IMG/VR virus record: IMGVR_UViG_3300050821_003058
Location: 1-43,056 of that record
From: a virus
Length of the DNA stretch: 43,056 nucleotides
Reading direction: 5' to 3' (one strand)
Position numbers and translations under genes: made by a program. The notes below the pieces were generated by a model. That model had not been told where the DNA came from, did not search any database, and saw nothing but the letters and a program-made list of their open reading frames with translations. Below, piece by piece: positions 1 through 7,661 of this stretch; the first letter of the stretch is position 1; each line of letters begins with the position of its first letter.

Positions 1-98
1 AAGCCCATCGCCGCGAGCGAAGCCACCACATCCGCCGACGGCCGGCGCACCGTCACGATCCGCGCGTCGGGCCGGTATGCCGTGAGCCATCGCCAGAA
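1..98. repeat. Terminal direct repeat (left copy), circular overlap
   Basis: These 98 bases are identical to 42959-43056. The repeat sits inside one coding sequence, and joining the two copies closes that gene in frame (281 + 781 nt = 354 codons). This is what an assembler leaves when a circular or circularly permuted molecule is written linearly. A true short terminal repeat of a linear virion would more often lie between genes. It implies a 42,958 bp genome. Confidence 0.95.
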
Positions 99-281
99 CG
101 GCGCGGCGGTGGTCTCCACCGTCCCGGTGCACGGCTGGTTGAGCCACGAATGCAGGTCATCGAGGGAGCGGCAATGCCGCGCCTCGTCGTGCCCGCAGAC
201 CCACTCGCGGTAGGTCAGGAACCTGGACAACCAGGCGGTGCGCGACCGCGGCAGCGCCAGCACGACAAAGGGACCGCTCAT
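1..281 (-). CDS. Sulfotransferase-like / GNAT fusion protein, N-terminal part (continues at 42178-43056)
   Basis: This is the first 93 or so codons of a 353-residue gene that is cut by the window edge and resumes at 42958 reading down to 42178. The ATG at 281 overlaps the TGA of the preceding fibre gene (ATGA). Residues 8-22 contain LPRSRTAWLSRFL, which resembles the 5'-phosphosulfate-binding loop of PAPS-dependent sulfotransferases. Residues 77-89 (TVRRPSADVVASL) resemble the 3'-phosphate-binding motif with its Arg and Ser. The rest of the protein, described at 42178-43056, ends in a GNAT-like domain. Its place between tail-fibre and ejection-protein genes suggests late expression. The substrate is unknown: surface glycan or a virion component are guesses. 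The sulfotransferase fold call is moderately secure; activity is not shown. Confidence 0.75.
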   Translation of the reverse strand, partial: MSGPFVVLALPRSRTAWLSRFLTYREWVCGHDEARHCRSLDDLHSWLNQPCTGTVETTAAPFWRWLTAYRPDARIVTVRRPSADVVASLAAMG

Positions 282-796
282 CGCATCCGCCGCGCGCTGG
301 CCGTGCCCTGCACCGTCACCGTGCCGGAGGAGAACGTCGCCACCGCCACCAGATGCACCGCCGTCGCCGCGCTCACGTTGTAGCGCTTGCGCGGCACGCC
401 GATGCCCTGGGTGATCGCTCCGGTGGGGAACGACGACTGGTTCAGAATGATGATGGTATCCAGCCCGGCACCGAACGATGTGTGCGTCCCGGCACCCGCG
501 CTGAACGACACCGACCCCGAGACATCCCAGTCGCCCGCCGTCAGGTTCAGCGTGGCCACGGTGGCGTTGGTGTTGTTGGTGAGGCTCACCCCTCCGCTGG
601 TGGCGGTCATATATTCACCGGGGGCGCCGGCCGTCGCGTCGGAACCGTCGGTCACGCCGGTCGTGGCGGCGGCGACGGCGTCGCTCATAGCCTGATGGTA
701 ATCGCGCCACGCCTTGGTGTGGCCGCCGGTATCGGCGTTGATCGGCACCTCGTTGTTGGGCGGCACCGGCGGGGCGGGGCTGAGCGTCGCGGGCAT
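278..796 (-). CDS. Short fibre-like / tail appendage protein
   Basis: The protein has 172 residues. The start at 796 is chosen because its ATG overlaps the TGA of the gp10-like gene by one base (TGATG). The N-terminus is Pro-rich, followed by a helical stretch with an HTKAWRDYHQAM segment. From about residue 60 it has a beta-rich, Thr/Ser/Gly-rich domain with TAGDWDVSGSV. That domain matches the C-terminus of the 615-residue fibre at 4471-6318 (TAGDWDVRATV); both proteins end in ARRMR. The shared domain suggests a receptor-binding or trimer-tip module used on two appendages. No enzymatic motif is visible. It is probably co-translated with the next gene through an ATGA overlap. Confidence 0.7.
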   Translation of the reverse strand: MPATLSPAPPVPPNNEVPINADTGGHTKAWRDYHQAMSDAVAAATTGVTDGSDATAGAPGEYMTATSGGVSLTNNTNATVATLNLTAGDWDVSGSVSFSAGAGTHTSFGAGLDTIIILNQSSFPTGAITQGIGVPRKRYNVSAATAVHLVAVATFSSGTVTVQGTASARRMR

Positions 797-2262
797 CAGC
801 TGAACGCCGCCTGCGACGTCTCGACGAAGGCGTCGACCGCGTAGAGCGTGGCGCGCCCGCTGGTGGTGATCCGGAACACCCGGTCGCGGAACGAGCCGAG
901 CCGCGTGGTGTAGACGCGCTGGCGATACTGCCCCGAGGCCCCGCCGCTCATGGTGCGCGTGCCGGTCCAGGTAATGCCGCCGTCGTCGGACCATTCCAGC
1001 GTGACGGGCCCGACCGGCGGCGTGGAGCCCACCTCCATCTCGACCTCGAGGCGGTGGCAGAACCCGCGCTGGGTGCCGGCAAAGAGCGGCGGCAGCGTGG
1101 CCTGGCGGAAGATCGGAACGCCGCTGTCGGTCGTGCCGAGGGGATTGAGCGAATAGATGTTGCCGCTGGTGTCGCCGGCCAGGGGATCGTTGTTGACGGT
1201 GCCGGTGCAGGTCACGCGCCAGCGTCCCGTGCCGTCCACGCCCGAGGAGCGGTCGTGCCAGAACTGCGTGCCGGCGTCGTAGACCACCGTCCGGGTGCCG
1301 CCGAGGGTGAGCGCATAGAATGCGTGGCCGCCGTGCATGTAGGCCGCGGCCGACGCGGTATCGGCCCCGGCGGCATCGATCATCGCCTCGATCGCGTGGG
1401 TGGAGACGCGCTGCGGCTGGTAGCCCTGGCTGCGGAACACGACGCCCTCGGGCGCCACCCACCAGACCGAGCCGTCGACGCGCGCCACCGACTGCGGGAT
1501 GACGCCGTAGGGGATGACGCCGCCGGACTGGCGGCGGAACGGGAAATCGGCCTTGCCGGCGTCATACCAGATTTCGATCGCGGCCCGCCCGAGCAGCCAC
1601 AGCTCGTTGCGGTGCCACAGGGCTTTGAGCAGGATGTTGTCCATGCCCTCGACGTTGGCGAAGTCGAGCGCGTCCCATGAGTTCGGGTTCTGCAGCCCGG
1701 AGACGTTGAACGTGGTCCCGCGACCGGATTGCGTGGCGACGAAATAGCCGTCGATGAAGGTGATGGAGTTCGCCCCGCCGGACGGGAAATTGGTCATATC
1801 AACGGGCGTCAGGACGTTGGTCCCGTGCGGTGCCGTGAACAGGTTCGGCGGGCTGCAGATCACCACGGCGAACGGCGAGACGGCGATCGAGATCATCGGG
1901 TAATTCGCCGGCCAGGTCGGCTCGACCGGCGAGCCGACGACGCCGAGGTCAAACGTGCCGTTCTCGTCGTTGCGGTAGGCGTGCCAGCCGGAGACGGCGT
2001 AATACCCGCCGATCAGATCCACGTTGAGCGCCGCGACCGGACCGCCGGCGGGGAAGCTGGTCACCCAGTCGAGCCCGGCGGTGGGAACGAGCGCGATCGG
2101 GGTGCGCGCGTCCTGCGGCTGGCTCTCGGCCATGACGTTCAGCAGCCGCTTGGCCGAGAGCGGCACGGAGAGGTGCTGGTAGCTCTCGGTCGGGAACGGG
2201 ATGCGCTTCATCGCCGCCTTGGGCGCGAGCGCGGTGCGCAAACTGGCGAGGCTGTCGCTCAT
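796..2262 (-). CDS. P22 gp10-like packaged-DNA stabilization / tail hub protein
   Basis: The protein has 488 residues, close to the length of P22 gp10 (about 470). It begins with a conserved-looking front in which the coat-tail contact region (IPFPTESYQHLSVPLSAKRLLNV) is followed by several beta-propeller-like repeats. These include FIDGYFVATQSG, LWHRNELWLLG, ARVDGSVWWVAPEG and GGHAFYALTL, a pattern seen in gp10-family tail accessory factors. In that family the protein closes the portal vertex after packaging and holds the needle. The neighbours are fibre and spike genes, as expected for a short-tail module. The assignment rests on pattern and gene order, not a search. Confidence 0.75.
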   Translation of the reverse strand: MSDSLASLRTALAPKAAMKRIPFPTESYQHLSVPLSAKRLLNVMAESQPQDARTPIALVPTAGLDWVTSFPAGGPVAALNVDLIGGYYAVSGWHAYRNDENGTFDLGVVGSPVEPTWPANYPMISIAVSPFAVVICSPPNLFTAPHGTNVLTPVDMTNFPSGGANSITFIDGYFVATQSGRGTTFNVSGLQNPNSWDALDFANVEGMDNILLKALWHRNELWLLGRAAIEIWYDAGKADFPFRRQSGGVIPYGVIPQSVARVDGSVWWVAPEGVVFRSQGYQPQRVSTHAIEAMIDAAGADTASAAAYMHGGHAFYALTLGGTRTVVYDAGTQFWHDRSSGVDGTGRWRVTCTGTVNNDPLAGDTSGNIYSLNPLGTTDSGVPIFRQATLPPLFAGTQRGFCHRLEVEMEVGSTPPVGPVTLEWSDDGGITWTGTRTMSGGASGQYRQRVYTTRLGSFRDRVFRITTSGRATLYAVDAFVETSQAAFS

Positions 2263-2286
2263 CTGCTAACGGGGCTCGTGGAGGCG

Positions 2287-2457
2287 ATGAAATACATCGG
2301 CGTAATCCTCGCTGCCTGCGCGCTTGTGCTGCTGCTGCTGCGCATCGGCGTGGTGGTGCAGATGATGCCCCCGGTCGCGGGCGATCACCTCGACGGCATG
2401 GCCGCGATGTATCAGCAGCAGGACGAGCGGCGGCCCGCGCGTCACCATTCGCCGTAG
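2287..2457 (+). CDS. Small membrane protein on the opposite strand inside the tail operon
   Basis: The ORF has 56 codons: ATG AAA TAC at 2287, with GTGGAGG 3-9 bases upstream as a ribosome-binding site. Residues 3-25 form one strong transmembrane helix (YIGVILAACALVLLLLRIGVV). A hydrophilic tail with His, Gln and Arg follows. It fills the only gap between two minus-strand tail genes (2263-2441) and its 3' end overlaps the spike gene by 16 bases. No rightward promoter is obvious, so expression is uncertain. The same bases read on the minus strand give a His/Arg-rich peptide that looks non-coding. Confidence 0.5.
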   Translation: MKYIGVILAACALVLLLLRIGVVVQMMPPVAGDHLDGMAAMYQQQDERRPARHHSP

Positions 2458-3911
2458 GCGACCCAGTCGTAGGGCACGACGGTGCCGGCGCCTACGCCCA
2501 CCACGCGCGCGGTAAACCCGGTCAGGGTGATCCCGACCGGGTTGGCTGCGATGCCGCCGGCCGAGTCGGTCGGCGTGAGGAACACCTTCGGCAGCGCGCC
2601 GATGAATGCCGGAGAGAACACCGTGGCCGCCCCCGCCGAGCCGACGAACACCTGCCCGCTCGCGGTGTTGGCGGTCACGCTGCCGCTGCCGCGCTGCACC
2701 TTCGGCATCACCTTGACCAGCGCGCCGCTGTTCTGGACGTAGGTGGTGATGCCCGCGCCCCAGCGGTTGCACGGCGTGATGACGCCCTGCGAGCAGTGCG
2801 CGTCGATCTGGACGCAGGTACCGCCGCTGCCGGGGCTGTAGAAGTTGCAGTCCCCGATCTGGAACCCGTTGACGCCTTGCAGCGAAATGCCGGTGCCGGG
2901 CGAGGCCAGGTAGAACGCGCATCCGGCGATGGCGAGATTGACCAGCCAGCCGTCGTTGCCAAAGTTGTTGGCGGTGATGACGCCGAACGTCACGACATTG
3001 AAGATGCAGCCGATGATCGTCACGTCGTGGAACGTGGCGCCCGCGCCGGCCTGGCCGAGTTGGATCGCGGTCTGCGGCCCGTCGAACGAGCAGTTGGAAA
3101 TCATCAGCTGGCCGGTGACGGTGCCGGCGTCCTGCGAGAGAACAAAGCCGTAGCGCCCGTTCAAAAATTTGGTGTTGGTAATCCGCAGGCCGCCGCTCGA
3201 TTCCTGCTGGACGGAGAATTGCGTCGAGCCGGCCGGGAGAAAGAAGCAGTTCGACATCGCGCTGTCGCCGGCGTCGGGATTGCCGGTGCAGCGCACGATC
3301 ACCCCGCCGGTGGTGAACTGCTCGAAGCGGCAGCTGTCCATGGTCCAGACACTGGCGTTCTGGAAGTTAATGCCGACATCGCAGCCGTTGATGTGCAGGT
3401 CGCGGAACACGCTTTCCGAGTTGCCGCCGGTCGGATTGACCCGGATGCCGGTGGTGCCGGAGGCAGACGGCGTGATGTTGAACGATTCAAATGTCACCGG
3501 CGCCTGCGTGGTGACATCGAACACGATCTGGCCGGTGGTCGCCGGGGCAATTCCCGCGCCGGCGGACGACCCGTCGCCGGTGATCTTGACCATGCCGTTG
3601 ACGGTGATCGACGCGGTGATGCGATACATCGAGCGCAGCAGCACCCAGCCGCTGGTCGCCGCGGCGGCAGTGACCGCAGCCTGCACCGCCGCGGTGTCGT
3701 CGGCCGTGCCGTTGCCGACCGCACCGTAGGCCTCGGGGACGTAGAAGTAGGTGGTGGGTGCCAACGCGGCGGCGATATAGGACCGCAGCGCGGTGGCGGC
3801 GAAGCGTCCCGAGCCGGCGTGCTCGCCGACCACCGACGAGCTGTCGGTGACGGCGCCCAGGTCCGGCATATCGACGATGCGGACGCCGGTGTAGGTGGTC
3901 TGCTGGCTCAT
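2442..3911 (-). CDS. Tailspike with pectate-lyase-type right-handed beta-helix
   Basis: The protein has 489 residues. The short N-terminus (about 1-50) probably attaches to the tail. Residues 55-75 carry the phage spike signature YGAVGNGTADDTAAVQAAV, as in pectate_lyase_3 domains. From about 90 to 400 there are regular Asn/Gly/Thr-rich coils of a right-handed beta-helix (FRDLHINGCDVGINF, LMISNCSFDG, VTIIGCIFNVV, LAIAGCAFYL). The C-terminal 80 residues form a separate beta domain, perhaps for trimerisation. Such spikes bind and often cut capsule or O-antigen. The start overlaps the stop of the upstream gene (ATGA at 3908-3911). Catalytic residues cannot be placed by eye. Confidence 0.85.
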   Translation of the reverse strand: MSQQTTYTGVRIVDMPDLGAVTDSSSVVGEHAGSGRFAATALRSYIAAALAPTTYFYVPEAYGAVGNGTADDTAAVQAAVTAAAATSGWVLLRSMYRITASITVNGMVKITGDGSSAGAGIAPATTGQIVFDVTTQAPVTFESFNITPSASGTTGIRVNPTGGNSESVFRDLHINGCDVGINFQNASVWTMDSCRFEQFTTGGVIVRCTGNPDAGDSAMSNCFFLPAGSTQFSVQQESSGGLRITNTKFLNGRYGFVLSQDAGTVTGQLMISNCSFDGPQTAIQLGQAGAGATFHDVTIIGCIFNVVTFGVITANNFGNDGWLVNLAIAGCAFYLASPGTGISLQGVNGFQIGDCNFYSPGSGGTCVQIDAHCSQGVITPCNRWGAGITTYVQNSGALVKVMPKVQRGSGSVTANTASGQVFVGSAGAATVFSPAFIGALPKVFLTPTDSAGGIAANPVGITLTGFTARVVGVGAGTVVPYDWVAYGEW

Positions 3912-4474
3912 GCCGGTGGCGTCCCATTGATGAAGCCGTTGACAAAGATCGCGTCGACCTCCGGGTCGGTGAGCACCGCCGGCGTGGGATCGGTCAGCAG
4001 GATCGTCGGGATGATCGACCGCGAGACCATCGGGCGGACGTGCAGATAGCCGTGGGCGAGCATTTCCGCGTCGTCACCGCCGTCCTGGTCGAACATGACG
4101 CCCCAGCGGCAGCGGAGCGGCCAGGTGTTCATGCTCAGCGCCGGGACGAAGATGTCGAAGGTGCCGGGGTTGGCCGCATCGACGGTGCCAACGCCGGTCC
4201 AGAGCGCGGTGGCGGGGCCGGCGAGCTGCGCGCCCCAGCCGGCGCCCCAGCCGTAGTCCCAGGTCTGCCAGCGGCGGTCGGGCCAGACGACGAGCATGCA
4301 GGCCGGGCCGCCGATGCCGCCGGTGAGCGTGATCGGCAGCGCCGCCGGGTCGTCGTTCTCCAGCACCGTCACCGAGAGGCGGATGCTGTCGGCGGAGGAG
4401 ACGACGAGGTCGCGGCGCGGAATGTAGAGCGGCGAGACGCGGGCGTAAGGCAGCGTCAGTGCCATGTCGGTCAT
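3908..4474 (-). CDS. Tail-associated protein of unknown function
   Basis: The protein has 188 residues. The start at 4474 is fixed by ATGA overlap with the fibre gene stop at 4471; a longer reading frame upstream lies inside the fibre gene and is ignored. The protein is beta-rich, with many Trp residues in the middle (WPDRRWQTWDYGWGAGW). It has an immunoglobulin-like cadence (SADSIRLSVTVLENDDPAALPITL) but no motif that I can name. Sitting between a fibre gene and the spike gene, it is plausibly an adaptor or small baseplate component. This is inferred from position only. Confidence 0.65.
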   Translation of the reverse strand: MTDMALTLPYARVSPLYIPRRDLVVSSADSIRLSVTVLENDDPAALPITLTGGIGGPACMLVVWPDRRWQTWDYGWGAGWGAQLAGPATALWTGVGTVDAANPGTFDIFVPALSMNTWPLRCRWGVMFDQDGGDDAEMLAHGYLHVRPMVSRSIIPTILLTDPTPAVLTDPEVDAIFVNGFINGTPPA

Positions 4475-6318
4475 CGCATCCTCCGGGCTGCAATGGTGCC
4501 GCCGGCGGCGAGGGTGCTGGCGGTGATATTTGCCTGCACGACAAGGAAAACCGTGGTCGTCGCCGACAGCGAAATGCGTCCCGGCCCGCACGGTATGGCG
4601 AGGCTGCCAACCGGGGGAGCGTCGCCAGAGAAATTCATCTGCGACTGCATCCCGGTGGTGATCCCCGGCAATGTGGCGCTGGTCGTGCTGAAGCCCAGCA
4701 GCACGGTCGCAACGGTGGTCGTGGCGGCCGGGGTCAGTGCCACGGTGGCGCGCACGTCCCAATCGCCCGCCGTCAGCGAAATGGACGTGACATTCGTCGG
4801 CGTGGCGGTGGGAACGTTGACGCCGATGGCAACGGTGCTGCTGACATACTCGCCGACCTGCCCGGCGGCGGCGTTGTTGTTGGTTGCGGTGCCGGTGCGC
4901 ACGAAAGCGGTCGTCGCCAGCGTGGTCGAGCTGTCGGTCTGTGCCGCCGTCGGTGCGGTTGGCGTGCCTGTCAGCGCCGGCGAGGCGAGCGGTGCCTTAA
5001 GGTCCACCATCTGCTTCGTCGCCGCGCCGAGTGCGACCGTCGGATCGGCCGCGAGCGTGAGCGGGCCGCCGAGCGCAATCGCCATCGTCGCGCGGGTGAT
5101 CGAGATCGCCGCGCCGATCTGCGTGCCGGTATCGTTGTAAGTGTTCAGGAAGAAATCTGAGCCGGCGTTGCTGCCGCCCTCGGCGGTGCCGTTGATGCCC
5201 ATGCGAACGCGCAACGAACTCGCGGTCAGGAACTGCACGTAGCGCATCGAGACGGAGCCGTTGACCGAAACGAAGCCGCCGGCGCCGCTCGTGTTGATGC
5301 CGGCCTGAATGCCGCCGGTCTGCGCGAGGAACGCGCCGCTGATCGTCATGGCGGTGCCGGTCAGCGCGCCCGAGAGCGTGCCGCCGGTCAGCGGCAGATA
5401 GCCCGCGAGCGTGGTGGTGACCTGGGCGGCGGTCTGGTAGCCGGCCGGATTCGTCGCGGCGTAGCGGCTGGTGTCTGTCGGGTGGACGTGATCGCCGCGG
5501 GCGTAGAGCGCGGAGGAACCGGCTGCCGCCGTGCCATCGATGATCGGCAGCGCGTTGGAGGGATTGACGCTGCCCGCCGCCGTCATCGCCGCCGTGACGA
5601 ACGCGGTTGTCGCGATCGACGTATCGTTGTCGCCTGGCGCCGGCGTCGGTGCCTGCGGGTCGCCAGTCAGCACCGGCGAGGCGAGCGGCGCATATGGCCC
5701 AAGTGCCGCCGTCACCTGTGCGGCCGTTTGGTATCCCGACGGGTTCGTGGCCGCATAGCGGCTGGTATCGACCGGATGCACATGGTCCGCGCGAGCCCAG
5801 GTCGCGCCGGCTCCGACCGCGGCCGCGCCGTCCATCAGCGGCGTAGTGCTCGAGGCGACAGGAACCGCAGCGGCGACCTGCGCGGCGGTCTGATAGCCCG
5901 CCGGGTTGGTGGCGTTGTAGGGCGTGAACGTCAGTGCCGTGGTGACATCGGCGCTGGCCAGCACGATCGCGCCGGTGCGGCTGTTGAACGAGGTGACGCC
6001 GCTGGCCGGCACCGAGATCACGCCCGAGCCGTCGATGTGGATGGAGGCGCCGTCGATCTTGACGCCGCCGAGGATCGTCGTGGAGGCCACAGGCAGCGTG
6101 TAGCCGCCGCCGGCCGGACCGGGCGGGCCTTGCGGCCCCGGCGGTCCCTGCGGGCCGGGCGGACCGACCCACCGGCCAGGATCGGGCGGCCCGGAGGCGT
6201 TGGAGGCGTAGTCGGAATACTCGAGCCGATACCCCGGTGATTCCGGCACCGTTGGCGCGGGCGGCGATGGCGATGTCCCACTGCCCGGGTAGTCGCTGTA
6301 ATTCAGGCGATACGCCAC
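4471..6318 (-). CDS. Tail fibre with collagen-like segment and repeated DHVHP modules
   Basis: The protein has 615 residues. It starts with GTG at 6318, just past the TAG of the upstream gene (6321-6323). Residues 1-40 contain two copies of a YRLxYSDY motif. About residues 52-70 form a collagen-like run of Gly-Pro-Pro/Gln triplets, typical of trimeric phage fibres. Residues 130-320 carry repeats built around DHVHPxDTSRYAATNP and GYQTAAQV, a common fibre shaft module, plus PLASPxLTGxPxAPT segments. The last 120 residues form a beta-rich tip shared with the 278-796 protein, and both end in ARRMR. The role is host-surface binding. Confidence 0.85.
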   Translation of the reverse strand: MAYRLNYSDYPGSGTSPSPPAPTVPESPGYRLEYSDYASNASGPPDPGRWVGPPGPQGPPGPQGPPGPAGGGYTLPVASTTILGGVKIDGASIHIDGSGVISVPASGVTSFNSRTGAIVLASADVTTALTFTPYNATNPAGYQTAAQVAAAVPVASSTTPLMDGAAAVGAGATWARADHVHPVDTSRYAATNPSGYQTAAQVTAALGPYAPLASPVLTGDPQAPTPAPGDNDTSIATTAFVTAAMTAAGSVNPSNALPIIDGTAAAGSSALYARGDHVHPTDTSRYAATNPAGYQTAAQVTTTLAGYLPLTGGTLSGALTGTAMTISGAFLAQTGGIQAGINTSGAGGFVSVNGSVSMRYVQFLTASSLRVRMGINGTAEGGSNAGSDFFLNTYNDTGTQIGAAISITRATMAIALGGPLTLAADPTVALGAATKQMVDLKAPLASPALTGTPTAPTAAQTDSSTTLATTAFVRTGTATNNNAAAGQVGEYVSSTVAIGVNVPTATPTNVTSISLTAGDWDVRATVALTPAATTTVATVLLGFSTTSATLPGITTGMQSQMNFSGDAPPVGSLAIPCGPGRISLSATTTVFLVVQANITASTLAAGGTIAARRMR

Positions 6319-6320
6319 GG

Positions 6321-6965
6321 CTAGAAATACTCAGCCGGGGTGCGCTCGCCGGATGTCGGCAGCGCGACGATCTGCGCGATCGTCCGCATCGCCAGCGTGG
6401 CGGCGTCGGCATCGCCCTTCAGGTCGAACTTCGGCGCCATGGTATAGGCGGCCATCGCTTCATACGCCTGCGAGGCGATGTCCGGAATGTCAAAACTCGT
6501 CCACCGCACCAGGTCGCGGGCGGCGAGGTTGTTGTGCACCGCCATCACCGCTTCCTGCGCGATGTCGTGCCCCGAGATCGCCTGCGCGCCCTTGCGCACC
6601 CGCGCCTCGAGCAGCGCATGCACCTGCGGATCGGCCTGCTTGCCGAACGACGACGCCGCCTGGTTGGCGGTCAGCTTGGTGTATTCCTCGACGAAGGCGC
6701 GCGGCACGGCGGTGCCGTCCCACCATACCGTCGCCTGGGCATCGAGCGCAGCATGCACCGAGGCCACCTTGTCGAGCGCCAGCGCCTGGTCGGCGGCCGA
6801 CGGGGTCTCGTCCGAGGCGATGACGCCCAACTCGGTGAGCGCCATCGTCGCGATGGTTGCAACCGGCACCATCTCCGTCAGGGTCGGCGAATCGTCGAGC
6901 GGGATCACCGTGACGCCGAGGCGCCGCAACGCCCGCTCTGCGATGGTCGAGACGGAGACGGTCAT
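6321..6965 (-). CDS. Head-tail adaptor, P22 gp4-like
   Basis: The protein has 214 residues. The N-terminus (VSTIAERALRRLGVTVI) followed by a helical region with ATIATMALTELGVIASD is typical of gp4 / tail-accessory head-completion proteins that dock under the portal of P22-like phages. The position between capsid and fibre genes agrees with this. The remaining residues are mostly helical with no catalytic motif. P22 gp4 is shorter (about 166 residues), and some relatives have cell-wall hydrolase activity; I see no clear active site here. Confidence 0.6.
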   Translation of the reverse strand: MTVSVSTIAERALRRLGVTVIPLDDSPTLTEMVPVATIATMALTELGVIASDETPSAADQALALDKVASVHAALDAQATVWWDGTAVPRAFVEEYTKLTANQAASSFGKQADPQVHALLEARVRKGAQAISGHDIAQEAVMAVHNNLAARDLVRWTSFDIPDIASQAYEAMAAYTMAPKFDLKGDADAATLAMRTIAQIVALPTSGERTPAEYF

Positions 6966-6969
6966 ATTG

Positions 6970-7650
6970 CTACGCTACCGTCACGCTGGCGGACTCTGGC
7001 GCGGCGGTCGAGCCTCCGGCGTTGGTCGCCGTCACAACGCACGTTGCCGCCTTCCCGACGTCGCCGGCCTGCACATCGTAGGTTGCCGCATCGGTGCCGG
7101 CGTTCGTGCCGTCCAGCTTCCACTGATAGGCGTAGCTGGTCGGCTCGCCGGTCCATGTCCCCATCGTGCAATTGAGCGTGGTGCCCGACTGGGTCACGGC
7201 TGGCACCGCGGTGTTGACCGGCGCCGTTGCTCCGCCGCCGCCATCCGGCGGTGTGGTGCCGCCGCTGTCGACGGTGATGATGCCGGCGGCGAGGCTGGAG
7301 ACCTTCGTCGCCGTGGGCGCCTGCAGCGGTGGCGTCGCCGGCTCGTTGGCTGCCGCTTCCGCCGCTGCCTTCTTGGCGGCGATCGCCTCCGGTGAAGGCG
7401 GCGGCCCGGACGGTGCGAGCGGATCGAGCCCCAGCACCTCGAGGTGCGCGTCACGCGCCGCGGTGTTCTCCTCGATCGTTGCCGCAGCCCCGCCACGCGC
7501 GCCGAGGCTGCCGTCGCCGTTGTAATCGAGGATGATCTGCGCGCCGATCGAGGCCGCCGCCTGTGCGGCCTTCTGTGCCGCCAGCACTGCTGGATCGGGC
7601 GGAGGCGGTGCGGGCGGAGGGGTGCTGCCGCCGGTTGTTGTGTCGGACAT
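6970..7650 (-). CDS. Capsid decoration / head protein with C-terminal Ig-like domain
   Basis: The protein has 226 residues. The start at 7650 is supported by an AGGAGG site 6-11 bases upstream, eleven bases below the capsid gene stop. The first 20 residues are Thr/Pro-rich. A helical Ala-rich stretch contains DYNGDGSLG, a possible Ca-binding loop. Residues 145-226 form an Ig-like beta-sandwich with a conserved Trp/Cys core (LNCTMGTWTG, YAYQWKLDG, TCVVTATNAGGS). Ig-like domains directly after the capsid gene commonly decorate the capsid exterior and may aid weak glycan adhesion. The alternative longer start at 7872 lies inside the capsid gene and is rejected. Confidence 0.75.
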   Translation of the reverse strand: MSDTTTGGSTPPPAPPPPDPAVLAAQKAAQAAASIGAQIILDYNGDGSLGARGGAAATIEENTAARDAHLEVLGLDPLAPSGPPPSPEAIAAKKAAAEAAANEPATPPLQAPTATKVSSLAAGIITVDSGGTTPPDGGGGATAPVNTAVPAVTQSGTTLNCTMGTWTGEPTSYAYQWKLDGTNAGTDAATYDVQAGDVGKAATCVVTATNAGGSTAAPESASVTVA

Positions 7651-7661
7651 TGCTGTTCCTC

